From contig NZ_JAKREU010000002.1 in the NCBI RefSeq assembly GCF_022664435.1, positions 124,001 to 188,000 of the forward strand: a stretch of 64,000 nt of DNA, in the 5' to 3' direction. Each line of letters opens with the position of its first letter. Within the stretch, counting starts at the first letter, position 1. The position numbers and the translations under genes are program-made. Positions 46,296 to 55,829 of the stretch are shown here, in pieces. Origin of the DNA: Sphingomonas panni (lineage in GTDB: Bacteria; Pseudomonadota; Alphaproteobacteria; Sphingomonadales; Sphingomonadaceae). The notes under the pieces were generated by a model. It made no database searches. It had not been told where the DNA came from and worked only from the letters and a program-made list of their open reading frames with translations.

Positions 46296-46388
46296 GGTTC
46301 GCGAACGGTGCCTTCGGGGCCGTTCACGAACCGGCATCGCGACCATGGATGCTGCTCGATCAATTCGCTTCGAACTGGAGGATTTGAC
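46296..46388 (+). promoter_or_regulatory. ROSE-like RNA thermometer in the hsp20 leader
   Basis: The leader has a long hairpin (46296-46332: GGTTCG-c-GAACGG pairing with CCGTTC-a-CGAACC around TTCG). Close to the start, ATTCGCT (46363-46369) can pair imperfectly with the ribosome site GGAGGAT (46377-46383). The U-C-G-C-U segment opposite the Shine-Dalgarno is the mark of ROSE thermometers on small heat-shock genes. The prediction is from pairing only. Confidence 0.55.
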
Positions 46389-46877
46389 ATGCGTGCTTTC
46401 GACTTCACCCCCTATCGCCGCTCGACCATCGGCTTCGACCGGCTGTTCGACCTGCTGGAAAACAACGCCCGCACCAATACGGGTGAGAATTATCCGCCCT
46501 TCAACCTCGAACGCGTCGCCGAGGATCGCTACCGCATCACGCTGGCGGTCGCAGGCTTCAAGCAGGACGAGGTGGAGATTACCGCCCAGCAGAACCTGCT
46601 CGTGGTTTCGGGCCGCAAGGCCGATCAGACCGATGCGCAGAAGAGCGCGGTGCTGCATCTCGGTATCGCCAATCGCAGCTTCGAACGCCGCTTCGAGCTG
46701 GCCGACTTCATCGTCGTGGAAAGCGCCGACCTTGCCGACGGCCTGCTGACCATCGAACTGCGTCGCGAAGTACCTGACGCGATGAAGCCGCGCCGCGTCG
46801 CGATCGGCGGATCGAGCGCACAGCCGGTCATCGCCAACGATGCAGCGAAGGGAGATGAAGCGGCCGACGCCGCCTGA
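46389..46877 (+). CDS. Small heat-shock protein Hsp20 (IbpA-like)
   Basis: A 162-residue alpha-crystallin-domain chaperone. It begins 'MRAFDFTPYRRSTIGFDRLF', as IbpA/HspA do, then 'YPPFNLERVAEDRYRITLAV', 'RSFERRFELADFI' and 'ADGLLTIELRREVPD', with a short polar tail. It holds unfolding proteins for refolding. ATG 46389 is 6 bases after GGAGGA. Transcription is probably RpoH-dependent and translation temperature-controlled by the leader. Confidence 0.94.
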   Translation: MRAFDFTPYRRSTIGFDRLFDLLENNARTNTGENYPPFNLERVAEDRYRITLAVAGFKQDEVEITAQQNLLVVSGRKADQTDAQKSAVLHLGIANRSFERRFELADFIVVESADLADGLLTIELRREVPDAMKPRRVAIGGSSAQPVIANDAAKGDEAADAA

Positions 46878-46882
46878 TGAAG

Positions 46883-46926
46883 ACGGGCGCCCGGACCTAT
46901 TTGGTTCGGGCGCCCGTTCTGCTTTG
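46883..46926 (+). terminator. Rho-independent terminator of hsp20
   Basis: ACGGGCGCCCG-GACC pairs with GGTT-CGGGCGCCCGT around a short TATTT loop, followed by TCTGCTTT, just after the hsp20 stop codon. Confidence 0.75.
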
Positions 46927-46946
46927 GGGTTGATCTTCGCCCTAAT

Positions 46947-47042
46947 CGTCATTCCCGCGCAGGCGGGAATCCATATACGCTGACGTTCGCTTATCAATCG
47001 CAGCCGTTGCGGCTATGGATTCCCGCCTGCGCGGGAATGACC
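46947..47042. repeat. Intergenic palindromic repeat (family A copy 3)
   Basis: CGTCATTCCCGCGCAGGCGG then GAATCCATA on the left, and TATGGATTCCCGCCTGCGCG then GGAATGAC on the right. It lies between convergent hsp20 and pyrG. Confidence 0.75.
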
Positions 47043-47053
47043 ACTCAAGTGTT

Positions 47054-48703
47054 TCAAACCAGCCGCGACTGCTTCAACGCCGCGCCGATGAAGCTCGCGA
47101 ACAGCGGATGCGGGTCGAACGGCTTGGACTTCAGTTCCGGGTGGAACTGCACGCCGACGAACCACGGATGGTCGGGCCGCTCGACGATTTCCGGCAGCAT
47201 CCCGTCGGGCGACATGCCCGAAAAAACCAGCCCGCCCGATTCGAGCATGTCGCGATAGGCGGTGTTCACCTCATAGCGATGGCGATGCCGCTCGCTGATC
47301 GTCGTTCCGCCATAGACGGATGCGACGACCGAATTGCCCGCTAGCGTCGCTTCATAGGCGCCCAGCCGCATCGTGCCGCCAAGGTCGCCGTCCGATTCGC
47401 GCTTCTGAATGCCTTCCGGCGACATCCATTCGGTGATCATGCCGACCACCGGCTGCTCGGTCGGGCCGAACTCGGTCGACGAGGCATCGGCGATGCCGCC
47501 GGTCGAGCGGACCCCCTCGATACACGCCATCTGCATCCCGAAGCAGATGCCGAAATAGGGCACCTTGCGCTCGCGCGCGAAGCGGACGCTGGCGATCTTG
47601 CCCTCGGCACCGCGTTCACCGAACGCACCGGGGACGAGGATGGCGTGGCACGGCTCCAGCTCGGCCGCGACCATGTCGTGATCGCCCTCGAACAGCTCGG
47701 CGTCGATCCAGCGAATGTTGACCTTGACCCGGTTGGCGATGCCGCCATGGACCAGCGCCTCGTTCAGCGACTTGTACGCATCCTGCAGGCCGACATATTT
47801 GCCGACCACGCCGATCGTGACTTCGCCTTCCGGGTTCTGCAGCCGATCCATGATGTCGCTCCATCGCGACAGGTCGGGCGCATCGCCCGGTTCGATGCCG
47901 AACGCGCGGAGCACTTCTGCGTCGAGTCCCTCGGCATGATATTGCTCGGGCACCGCATAGATGCTCGGCGCGTCGAGCGCGGGAATGACCGCACCCGCCG
48001 GCACGTTGCAGAACAGCGCGATCTTCGCCCGCTCGCTCGCCGGCAGCGGCTTTTCGCAGCGACATACCAGCACGTCGGGCTGCACGCCCAGTGCCGCCAG
48101 TTCGCGCACCGAATGCTGGGTCGGCTTGGTCTTCAGCTCGCCCGCCGCCGCGATATACGGCACCAGCGTCACGTGGATGCTGATCGAGCGGCCGCGACCG
48201 AGTTCGTTCTTCAGCTGGCGAATCGCCTCGATGAACGGCAGCGATTCGATATCGCCGACCGTGCCGCCGATCTCGCACAGCACGAAGTCGAGGTCCTGCC
48301 CGTCGTCGTCGACGGTATCGGCCTGGGCGAACGCCTTGATCGCATCGGTGACGTGCGGGACGACCTGCACCGTCGCGCCCAGATAATCGCCGCGCCGTTC
48401 GCGCTGGATGATCGTCTGGTAGATACGGCCGGAGGTGACGTTATCCGACTGATGCGCCGCGACGCCGGTGAAGCGTTCATAGTGGCCGAGGTCGAGGTCG
48501 GTTTCGGCCCCGTCGTCGGTCACATAGACTTCGCCATGCTGATAGGGCGACATCGTGCCCGGATCGACGTTCAGATAGGGATCGAACTTGCGGATGCGGA
48601 CCTTGTAGCCGCGCGCCTGCAAGAGTGCTGCGAGAGAGGCCGCCATGAGGCCCTTGCCGAGCGACGAGACCACGCCACCGGTGATGAAGATATACCGCGC
48701 CAT
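47054..48703 (-). CDS. pyrG: CTP synthase
   Basis: A 549-residue CTP synthase, which aminates UTP to CTP with glutamine. The N-terminal synthetase domain begins '[20 protein letters not shown]', with '[20 protein letters not shown]'. The C-terminal class I glutaminase domain has the nucleophile Cys in '[15 protein letters not shown]' and His-Glu in '[12 protein letters not shown]'. The length is normal. It lies 97 bases downstream of secG on the same strand; the common secG-pyrG linkage is kept. Confidence 0.96.
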   Translation of the reverse strand: MARYIFITGGVVSSLGKGLMAASLAALLQARGYKVRIRKFDPYLNVDPGTMSPYQHGEVYVTDDGAETDLDLGHYERFTGVAAHQSDNVTSGRIYQTIIQRERRGDYLGATVQVVPHVTDAIKAFAQADTVDDDGQDLDFVLCEIGGTVGDIESLPFIEAIRQLKNELGRGRSISIHVTLVPYIAAAGELKTKPTQHSVRELAALGVQPDVLVCRCEKPLPASERAKIALFCNVPAGAVIPALDAPSIYAVPEQYHAEGLDAEVLRAFGIEPGDAPDLSRWSDIMDRLQNPEGEVTIGVVGKYVGLQDAYKSLNEALVHGGIANRVKVNIRWIDAELFEGDHDMVAAELEPCHAILVPGAFGERGAEGKIASVRFARERKVPYFGICFGMQMACIEGVRSTGGIADASSTEFGPTEQPVVGMITEWMSPEGIQKRESDGDLGGTMRLGAYEATLAGNSVVASVYGGTTISERHRHRYEVNTAYRDMLESGGLVFSGMSPDGMLPEIVERPDHPWFVGVQFHPELKSKPFDPHPLFASFIGAALKQSRLV

Positions 48704-48800
48704 GGGAGATATCGCCTAGCGTCGAACGCCATCGCCGCCAAGCGCAGGATTGCTCCTGCGCCCGCGAAATACGACGGACCGGTTGATGGAAAGGGTTTTT

Positions 48801-49169
48801 TTAGCGCGCCAGCGGGACGGCGCCGTTGTCGGCAACGGGCGCACCGGTCAGGTTGCCGACCGGATCGGCCGCCGGATTGGCCGGGCCGCTAACCGCCGGC
48901 GGCGGAGTCGTCGGCCGGGCGAGCGACGTATCGATCGACGACCCGCCCCGATTCGCGGCGATCACCGCCAGCGCGATGCTCATCGCGATGAACAGCCCGG
49001 CCAGAATCGCCGTCGCCCGCGTCAGGAAATCGGCCGCGCCACGCGCCGACATCAGGCCCGACGGGCTGCCGCCGGTGGTCAGTCCGCCGCCTTCCGACTT
49101 CTGCATGAGGATCACCGTCACGAGCAGCGCGGCGATGATCGCATGGACGACGAGCAGGAAGGTGAACAT
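48801..49169 (-). CDS. secG: Preprotein translocase subunit SecG
   Basis: A 122-residue SecG. Two membrane helices (about 2-20 and 53-72) flank the family motif 'MQKSEGGGLTTGGSPSGLMS', with 'RGAADFLTRATAILAG' after it. A Pro/Ala-rich tail follows, as in alphaproteobacterial SecG. It is a non-essential partner of SecYE in export. The ATG at 49169 is chosen by homology; the frame continues upstream without it. Confidence 0.93.
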   Translation of the reverse strand: MFTFLLVVHAIIAALLVTVILMQKSEGGGLTTGGSPSGLMSARGAADFLTRATAILAGLFIAMSIALAVIAANRGGSSIDTSLARPTTPPPAVSGPANPAADPVGNLTGAPVADNGAVPLAR

Positions 49170-49363
49170 GGCCGGGGAACATTTCCGAAAGAAAGGAGTG
49201 CGGGTGTCGAAGGGCGCCACATAGGCGAGCCCGCGCCCGCGATCAATGGAGCGCCAACGGTCCGTCCGTAACATTATCGTATCGACCGGGAAACCAAGCG
49301 CGCGATTGCGACGTTCATCTTTCGATCCCGCCCTACGGCCTGTTCTGACGTTAGGTTCCAGCG

Positions 49364-49720
49364 ATGTTCCACACGATCCCACTCAAGAAATGGATGGACG
49401 GTCTGGTCGATTATGTCCGCTCGGGCGAACCCGACCTGACCAATCGCCAGATGGCGCTGATGATGATCGTCTACCTGCAACCCGGCCCCCACACCGTCCG
49501 CGGCCTGGCCCGTGCGCTCAACGTATCGAAGCCGGTCGTAACGCGCGCCTTGAACAGACTGGGTACGCTCGGCTATCTCCGCCGCCAACGCGACGATGCC
49601 GACAAGCGGAACATCTTCGTTGCGCAGACCAGCGAAGGGGCAAATTTTCTTGCAGAGTTCGGGCAGTTCATGGGCGGCGACGACGTCGGCGACTATCACC
49701 GGCGACACGCCAGCGCGTAA
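49364..49720 (+). CDS. MarR-type winged-helix transcriptional regulator
   Basis: A 118-residue winged-helix protein: 'DLTNRQMALMMIVYLQ', 'TVRGLARALNVSKPVVTRAL', 'NRLGTLGYLRRQRDDADKR' with the wing residues, and 'NIFVAQTSEG'. This is a compact MarR/HTH_27 domain. The downstream NlpC/P60-like and argC genes follow with overlaps, so it may be in their operon. Ligand unknown. Confidence 0.85.
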   Translation: MFHTIPLKKWMDGLVDYVRSGEPDLTNRQMALMMIVYLQPGPHTVRGLARALNVSKPVVTRALNRLGTLGYLRRQRDDADKRNIFVAQTSEGANFLAEFGQFMGGDDVGDYHRRHASA

Positions 49721-50546
49721 CCGCTTCGCGCTGCGGACACGGTCGGTCGCAATCGATTCCCGAACCGATGCGGTCCGTCGTGATCTGGCGGACATCCGGC
49801 TGGCCGATCGGGTGTTCGCGCCCCATTATGCCGTTCCGACCCGCCGCATGGTCGGCACGCCTACCGCCATTACAGACGCACCGGACGGTGTACCGCTGTC
49901 GCAGATTCTGCCTGGCGAACCGTTCGACGTGCTGGAGTTCACTTCGACCCATGGATGGGGCCGGTCGCCGATCGACGGCACTGTGGGCTTCGTCACGCGC
50001 GACCGGCTGATCGAACATTTCGACACGTCGCACGTCGTCGTTGCTCGGCAAGGTATCGTCCACGCCGATCCGTCGACCGCCCGCCCCCTGCCCCTGACGC
50101 TGCCGATGGGCAGTCGGGTCGCTGCGACGTCCGCCAATGACGACTGGTATGAGGTCGATGGCGGCTATGTCGCTGCCAGCGCACTGCAAGCATTGTCCGA
50201 CGGTACCGGCGATGCCGTCGACCACGCGCTGCTGCTGCGCGGCGTGCCGTTTGCAGCAGGCGGGCGCTCGGGCGATGGCGTGGACCCCGCGGGGCTTGTT
50301 TTCCTGACCAGCGCACTGGCCGGGTCGGTGCCGCCGCGCTTTCTGGACCTGCAGGCCGAACAGTTCGGCACGCCCTTGGCGGACGGCGACACGCTGCGTC
50401 GTGGCGACCTCCTGTTCTTTTCCGATCACGTCGCCATGCTGGTCGATGGCGACACCGTAATTCATGTCGACGACGTCGTACGGTGCGAGCCCCTGGCCGC
50501 GCTCGACCGGTTCGGCCCCATCTGCGCACGGAGGCGCCCCGCATGA
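49650..50546 (+). CDS. NlpC/P60-like protein lacking the catalytic cysteine
   Basis: About 298 residues. SH3-like regions (about 30-170: 'ILPGEPFDVLEFTSTHGWGR', 'GFVTRDRLIEH', 'WYEVDGGYVAASALQ') precede an NlpC/P60-type domain: 'GVPFAAGGRSGDGVDPAGLV', 'FGTPLADGDTLRRGDLLFFS' and 'DHVAMLVDGDTVIHV'. Active family members have D-C-S-G; here the codons at 50283-50294 read D-P-A-G, so the nucleophile Cys is Pro (50286-50288). The His region remains. It is probably not a peptidase and may bind peptidoglycan. The start is uncertain: TTG 49650 follows AAGGGG but overlaps the marR gene; ATG 49596 is also in frame. Its end overlaps argC (ATGA). Confidence 0.7.
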   Translation: MQSSGSSWAATTSATITGDTPARNRFALRTRSVAIDSRTDAVRRDLADIRLADRVFAPHYAVPTRRMVGTPTAITDAPDGVPLSQILPGEPFDVLEFTSTHGWGRSPIDGTVGFVTRDRLIEHFDTSHVVVARQGIVHADPSTARPLPLTLPMGSRVAATSANDDWYEVDGGYVAASALQALSDGTGDAVDHALLLRGVPFAAGGRSGDGVDPAGLVFLTSALAGSVPPRFLDLQAEQFGTPLADGDTLRRGDLLFFSDHVAMLVDGDTVIHVDDVVRCEPLAALDRFGPICARRRPA

Positions 50547-51472
50547 CCGTCCGCGTCTTTATCGACGGTGCCGCCGGCACCACCGGCCTCGAAATCGCCG
50601 ACCGGCTCGGCAACCGCTCCGAGGTCGAGTTCATCACCCTCGACGATGCTCGCCGCAAGGAGGCATCGGCACGGCGCGAAGCGCTGAACGACGCCGATTT
50701 CGTGATCCTGTGCCTGCCGGACGATGCGGCGCGCGAAGCGGTCGCGATGATCGACAACGACCGCACGCGCGTGATCGACGCCTCGACCGCGCACCGCGTC
50801 GCCGATGGCTGGACCTATGGGATGGCCGAGCTGGAGCCGTCGCAGCCGGGCGCGATCGCGACGGCGATGCGCGTGTCCAATCCGGGCTGCTACCCGACCG
50901 GCTTCCTCGCGCTCATCCGTCCGCTGGTGCGCGCCGGGCTGGTCCCGCATGAATGGCCGGTCAGCGTGAACGCCGTGTCGGGCTATTCGGGCGGCGGCAA
51001 ATCGATGATCGCCGCGTTCGAGAATGGCGAAACCGACACCGCATGGCTCGGCTACGGACTGTCGCTTGCGCACAAGCATGTGCCGGAGATGCAGCGCCAT
51101 GCCCGGCTGGCGCATCCGCCGCTGTTCCAGCCGTCGGTTGCGCGCGTATATCGGGGCATGGTCGTCGAAGTACCGCTGCCGCTCTTCGCGTTCCACCGTC
51201 GTCCCAGCCTGTCGGCGATCGAATCCGCGCTTCAGGAAGCGTATCGCGAATCGCCGGTGGTCCGCGTCCTGCCGGGCGACGACAGCGCCATCCCGATCGA
51301 AGCCGATGCCGGCACCGACCGGCTGACGCTGCGGGTGTTCGGCAACCAGGATACCGGGCAGGCGCGGCTCGTTGCGACGCTCGACAATCTGGGTAAGGGG
51401 GCATCGGGTGCTGCGGTGCAGAATTTCAACCTGATGGCCGGGTTCGACCAGACGGCCGGGTTGACCTTGTAA
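50543..51472 (+). CDS. argC: N-acetyl-gamma-glutamyl-phosphate reductase (short type)
   Basis: A 309-residue ArgC of the shorter type, third step of arginine synthesis. The NADPH-binding start is 'VFIDGAAGTTGLEIADRL', and catalytic C116 lies in 'VSNPGCYPTGFLAL'. 'VSGYSGGGKSMI' and 'LAHKHVPEMQRH' are family motifs. The ATG at 50543 overlaps the previous stop by 4 bases. No other arg gene is near. Confidence 0.93.
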   Translation: MTVRVFIDGAAGTTGLEIADRLGNRSEVEFITLDDARRKEASARREALNDADFVILCLPDDAAREAVAMIDNDRTRVIDASTAHRVADGWTYGMAELEPSQPGAIATAMRVSNPGCYPTGFLALIRPLVRAGLVPHEWPVSVNAVSGYSGGGKSMIAAFENGETDTAWLGYGLSLAHKHVPEMQRHARLAHPPLFQPSVARVYRGMVVEVPLPLFAFHRRPSLSAIESALQEAYRESPVVRVLPGDDSAIPIEADAGTDRLTLRVFGNQDTGQARLVATLDNLGKGASGAAVQNFNLMAGFDQTAGLTL

Positions 51473-51594
51473 CCCCAACGCAATTTCGTAACGATTCGAG
51501 CGTTTCACGCGCATCGCATAGCCATGCCGCCTTCGCGTTTGCGAAATTGGCTGCTAGGAGCGCGCACGACCACGGTTAAAGAGCAGGAGTTGGC

Positions 51595-53055
51595 ATGACG
51601 AGGGACCCGGTAGCGAAGCTGCTGCTGTTCGGCGCGACGGGAGACCTGTCGCAGCGGATGCTACTCCCCTCGCTTTACGGCCTTCATGCGGATTGCCTGC
51701 TGCCCGATGGCCTGACCATCACCGGTACCGCCCGGCACGAACATGACGATGCCGGCTTCCGCGACTTTGCACGCCACGCGCTCGACCAGTTCCTGCCCGA
51801 CGACCGCAAGGACGAAGCGGCGATCGATGGCTTCCTCGCGCGCCTGCACTATCAGCCGCTCGATGCATCCAACGTCGACGGCTTTGCCGCGCTGGCCGAG
51901 AAGCTGGGCGATATTTCCGGCGGCCTCGCCATCTTCCTGTCGACCGCACCGTGGCTGTTCGGCCCGACCATCACCGGCCTGAAGAGCGCGGGCCTTGCCG
52001 GCCCGAACGTCCGCATCAGCCTCGAAAAGCCGCTGGGCAAGGACCTGAAGTCCAGCCAGGAGATCAACGATCTCGTCGCTGCCGCCTTCCCGGAGGAGCG
52101 GACCTACCGGATCGATCATTATCTGGGCAAGGAAACCGTCCAGAACATCCTCGCGCTGCGGTTCGGCAATGCGATGTTCGAGCCGGTGTGGAACGCGCGC
52201 GGCATCGACAATGTCCAGATCACGATTTCGGAGACGGTCGGCCTCGAAGGGCGCGCGGGCTATTATGATGAGGTCGGCGCGCTCCGCGACATGGTGCAGA
52301 ACCACGTACTGCAACTGGTCGCGCTGATCGCGATGGAGCCGCCCGCCCGGTTCGACGGCACCTCGATCCGCGACGAAAAGGTCAAGGTCCTGCGCTCGCT
52401 GCGCCTGATCGGCCCCGACGAGGTCAACAGCCACACCGTCACCGGCCAATATGACGCCGGTGCGGTGAAGGGCGAGATCGTCCGTGGCTATGATGAGGAG
52501 CTGGGCAAGGAATCGGACACCGAAACCTTCGTCGCGGTGAAGGCGCATGTCGACAACTGGCGCTGGCAGGGGGTCCCCTTCTACCTGCGCACCGGCAAGC
52601 GGATGACCGACCGCCACTCGGAAATCTCGATCCAGTTCAAGCCGGTGCCGCACTCGATCTTCGCCGATCGCGGCGGGCAGTTGCAGCCCAACACCCTCGT
52701 CATCCGCCTGCAGCCGGAGGAATATGTCCGCTTGCTGGTGATGGCCAAGGAACCCGGGCTCGATCGCGACGGCGTGCGCCTGCGCGAAGTGCCGCTCGAC
52801 CTGTCGCTGACCACCGCCTTTGCCGGTACCCGCCGCCGCATCGCCTACGAACGGCTGCTGCTCGACCTGATCGAGGGGGACCCGACGCTGTTCGTCCGCC
52901 GCGACGAGGTGGAGGCGCAATGGACCTGGATCGACGCCATCCGCGATGGCTGGAAGGCGAACGGCACGAAGCCGAAGGGCTATTCTTCGGGCAGCTGGGG
53001 CCCCAATGCCAGCGTCGCTCTGACCGAACGCGACGGGGTGACGTGGAACGAGTGA
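51595..53055 (+). CDS. zwf: Glucose-6-phosphate 1-dehydrogenase
   Basis: A 486-residue G6PDH, the entry enzyme of the Entner-Doudoroff and pentose-phosphate routes. The NADP motif is 'LLFGATGDLSQRMLLPSL' (10-27), with 'EKPLGKDL' (144-151) and the active-site 'RIDHYLGKETVQN' (172-184) containing the catalytic His and Lys. AGCAGGAG precedes the start. It heads a zwf-pgl-edd-glk-eda cluster, all on the plus strand. Confidence 0.96.
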   Translation: MTRDPVAKLLLFGATGDLSQRMLLPSLYGLHADCLLPDGLTITGTARHEHDDAGFRDFARHALDQFLPDDRKDEAAIDGFLARLHYQPLDASNVDGFAALAEKLGDISGGLAIFLSTAPWLFGPTITGLKSAGLAGPNVRISLEKPLGKDLKSSQEINDLVAAAFPEERTYRIDHYLGKETVQNILALRFGNAMFEPVWNARGIDNVQITISETVGLEGRAGYYDEVGALRDMVQNHVLQLVALIAMEPPARFDGTSIRDEKVKVLRSLRLIGPDEVNSHTVTGQYDAGAVKGEIVRGYDEELGKESDTETFVAVKAHVDNWRWQGVPFYLRTGKRMTDRHSEISIQFKPVPHSIFADRGGQLQPNTLVIRLQPEEYVRLLVMAKEPGLDRDGVRLREVPLDLSLTTAFAGTRRRIAYERLLLDLIEGDPTLFVRRDEVEAQWTWIDAIRDGWKANGTKPKGYSSGSWGPNASVALTERDGVTWNE

Positions 53056-53102
53056 GCGACTGACGCGCTCCTTTGCCAGTACCCCGTTTGCTTCGAGCAG
53101 CC

Positions 53103-53153
53103 TCGAGCCTGTCGAGATGCGCCCGTCGAGAAGCCGTTCTCGACAAGCTCGAA
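53103..53153. repeat. Inverted repeat between zwf and pgl
   Basis: TCGAGCCTGTCGAGA and TTCTCGACAAGCTCGAA form a 15-bp imperfect stem with a 19-base loop, a common sphingomonad intergenic motif. It could end or stabilise the zwf transcript. Confidence 0.6.
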
Positions 53154-53183
53154 CTAAACGGTTTTTTGCAGGATAAGAGATAC

Positions 53184-53888
53184 ATGACCGAGATCGAATG
53201 GTGGGAATATGACGAACCCGCCGAATTTGCCGAAGCGCTTGCCGGCGATATCCAGTTCATCATCGAATCGGCGATCGACGCGCGCGGCGCGGCGGTGATC
53301 GCGCTGGCGGGCGGCCGCACCCCCGCCCCGATCTATGACAAGCTGGTCAAGGCCAAGCTCGACTGGAAGCGGGTGACGATCGTCCCGACCGACGACCGCA
53401 TCGTGCCGATGGGCGACGCGCTGTCGAACGTCACCGGCCTCGCCAAGATCTTCCTGCCCAAGGGCGCGCGGGTGATCCCGCTGACCGCGGAGAAGGCCGT
53501 CGATTACAAGGCCGCCGGCCGCGCCGCCGATGCCCGGTTGCAGGACCTGCACTGGCCGCTCGACCTCTGCCTGCTCGGCATGGGTGCCGACGGCCATACC
53601 GCATCGATCTTCCCCGGCCCCGACCTGACCGAGGCGCTGACGGGCCCCAAGGAACGCCGCGCATTGGGCGTGATGCCCGATCCGTTGCCGCCCGAGGCCC
53701 CCGTCGCCCGCGTGACGCTCAGCCACGCCGCGATCGCCTCGGCCCGCGCGCTGATGATCGCCATCACCGGTGACGAAAAGAAATCGGTGCTTGAACGCGC
53801 GATCGATCAGGGCGCATCCTCGTCCTATCCGATCGGCCGCGTGCTGGCCGAGGTCGAACTTCCCGTCGATATCCATTGGAGCCGCTAA
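53184..53888 (+). CDS. pgl: 6-phosphogluconolactonase
   Basis: A 234-residue Pgl (DevB type) that hydrolyses 6-phosphogluconolactone. Family features are 'VIALAGGRTPAPIYDKLV', 'IVPTDDRIVPMGDALSNV' and 'CLLGMGADGHTASIFPG'. The start at 53184 follows a weak AGGATAAGAG site. Its stop overlaps the edd start (TAATG). Confidence 0.93.
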   Translation: MTEIEWWEYDEPAEFAEALAGDIQFIIESAIDARGAAVIALAGGRTPAPIYDKLVKAKLDWKRVTIVPTDDRIVPMGDALSNVTGLAKIFLPKGARVIPLTAEKAVDYKAAGRAADARLQDLHWPLDLCLLGMGADGHTASIFPGPDLTEALTGPKERRALGVMPDPLPPEAPVARVTLSHAAIASARALMIAITGDEKKSVLERAIDQGASSSYPIGRVLAEVELPVDIHWSR

Positions 53889-55708
53889 TGGCCCTCAACG
53901 CCACGATCGCCGCCGTCACCGACCGCATCATTGAAGCGTCGCGCGAAAAGCGTGCTGCCTATCTCGCGCTGATCGATCGCGAGCGCGAGAGCGGCGTCGA
54001 CCGGCCGATGCTCGGCTGCGCCAACCTCGCACACGCCTATGCCGGGACCGACGAGGATCGCGACGCGATGCGTCCGGCCAACCGGATGAACATCGGCATT
54101 GTCACGGCGTACAACGACATGCTGTCGGCGCACGCGCCCTATTACCGCTATCCCGAACAGATGAAGGTCTGGGCGCGTGAAGCGGGCGTGACCGCGCAGG
54201 TCGCGGGCGGCGTACCCGCGATGTGCGACGGCGTGACGCAAGGCTTTCCGGGCATGGAACTGTCGCTGTTCAGCCGCGATACCATCGCCCTGTCGACGGC
54301 GGTAGCGCTCAGCCACGGCACGTTCGAAGGTGCGGCGCTGCTCGGCATCTGCGACAAGATCGTGCCGGGCCTGCTGATGGGTGCGCTGCGCTTCGGCCAT
54401 CTGCCGATGGTGCTGATCCCCGGCGGCCCGATGCGCTCGGGCATCCCCAACAAGCAGAAGGCGGCGGTTCGCGAAGCCTATGCCGAGGGCAAGGTCGGCC
54501 GCGAGGAACTGCTCGACGCCGAAATCGCGGCCTATCACGGCAAGGGCACCTGCACCTTCTACGGCACCGCCAATTCGAACCAGATGATGGTCGAGGCGAT
54601 GGGCCTGCACGTGCCCGACGCCGCCTTCGCCAATCCGGGGACGAAGCGTCGGCAGGAACTGACCCGCTACGCCGTACACCGCCTCGCCGAGATCGGTTGG
54701 GACGGCGACGATTATCGCCCGATCGGCCGGGTGGTCGATGAAAAGGCGATCGTGAACGCCGCCATCGTATTGCTCGCGACCGGCGGGTCTACCAACCACC
54801 TGATCCACCTGCCCGCCATTGCGCGCTCGGCCGGGATCATCATCGACTGGGACGATTTCAACCGCCTCTCGGAAGTCGTGCCGTTGCTCACCCGCGTCTA
54901 TCCCAACGGATCGGCGGACGTGAACGGGTTCGAGGATGCCGGCGGTCCGTCGTTCGTCATCCGCGAGCTGCTGCGCGGCGGGCTGCTGCACGGCGACGTG
55001 CTGACCATCGCGAAGGACGGCATGGCCGCTTATGGCCGCCAGTCGACCATCGAGGACGATCAGCTGGTCTGGAAGGACCATGCGCCGGTTAGCGGCGACG
55101 ACACCATCGTCCGCACCATCGACGCACCGTTCGCAGCCGAAGGCGGCTTCCGCATCCTCGAAGGCAATATCGGTCGCGCCTGCATCAAGGTGTCGGCGGT
55201 CGATCCCGATCGCTGGGTCATCGAAGCACCCTGCCGCGTGTTCAGCGATCAGGCGTCGGTGCAGACTGCGTTCAAAAATGGTGAACTCGACCGCGACGTC
55301 GTGGTCGTCGTCCGCCATCAGGGGCCGCGTGCCAACGGGATGCCGGAGTTGCACAAGCTGACCCCACCGCTGGGCGTGTTGCAAAATCGCGGGTTCCGCG
55401 TGGCGCTCGTCACCGATGGCCGCATGTCGGGCGCTTCGGGCAAGGTCCCCGCCGCCATCCACCTTTCGCCCGAAGCATTGGGCGGCGGTCCGATCGGCAA
55501 GCTGCGCGACGGTGACGTCATCCGGCTCGACGCCAACGCCAACACGCTGGAGGCTTTGGTCCCGGCCGACGAATGGGCCGCGCGCGAACATGCGCCCGTC
55601 CCGCCGGCGGCGGACGGCACCGGTCGCGAAATCTTCGCGATGATGCGCCAGGGCGCGAGCGAGGCGGAAGCCGGCGGGTCGGCAATGCTCGCGGCGGCAG
55701 GGCTGTAA
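53888..55708 (+). CDS. edd: Phosphogluconate dehydratase
   Basis: A 606-residue IlvD/Edd-family [4Fe-4S] dehydratase that turns 6-phosphogluconate into 2-keto-3-deoxy-6-phosphogluconate. 'MNIGIVTAYNDMLSAHAPYY', 'VPAMCDGVTQGFPGMELSLF' and 'LLATGGSTNHLIHLPAI' carry the cluster cysteines and active site; 'VTDGRMSGASGKVPAAIHL' is near the end. GGAG lies 6 bases before ATG 53888. Edd rather than IlvD is supported by the neighbours. Confidence 0.95.
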   Translation: MALNATIAAVTDRIIEASREKRAAYLALIDRERESGVDRPMLGCANLAHAYAGTDEDRDAMRPANRMNIGIVTAYNDMLSAHAPYYRYPEQMKVWAREAGVTAQVAGGVPAMCDGVTQGFPGMELSLFSRDTIALSTAVALSHGTFEGAALLGICDKIVPGLLMGALRFGHLPMVLIPGGPMRSGIPNKQKAAVREAYAEGKVGREELLDAEIAAYHGKGTCTFYGTANSNQMMVEAMGLHVPDAAFANPGTKRRQELTRYAVHRLAEIGWDGDDYRPIGRVVDEKAIVNAAIVLLATGGSTNHLIHLPAIARSAGIIIDWDDFNRLSEVVPLLTRVYPNGSADVNGFEDAGGPSFVIRELLRGGLLHGDVLTIAKDGMAAYGRQSTIEDDQLVWKDHAPVSGDDTIVRTIDAPFAAEGGFRILEGNIGRACIKVSAVDPDRWVIEAPCRVFSDQASVQTAFKNGELDRDVVVVVRHQGPRANGMPELHKLTPPLGVLQNRGFRVALVTDGRMSGASGKVPAAIHLSPEALGGGPIGKLRDGDVIRLDANANTLEALVPADEWAAREHAPVPPAADGTGREIFAMMRQGASEAEAGGSAMLAAAGL

Positions 55709-55725
55709 ACCAGAACCACCATCCT

Positions 55726-55805
55726 CGTACCCCCGCGCAGGCGGGGGTCCAGAGCAACGAGCGTCGACCCATGCGACTCTGGATCCCCGCCTTCGCGGGG
55801 ATACG
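55726..55805. repeat. Intergenic palindromic repeat between edd and glk
   Basis: CGTACCCCCGCGCAGGCGGG and CCCCGCCTTCGCGGGGATACG are arms of an inverted repeat. It splits the operon-like run but leaves glk close behind. Confidence 0.65.
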
Positions 55806-55829
55806 TAATCGGGCTATGAGAGGAATGTC

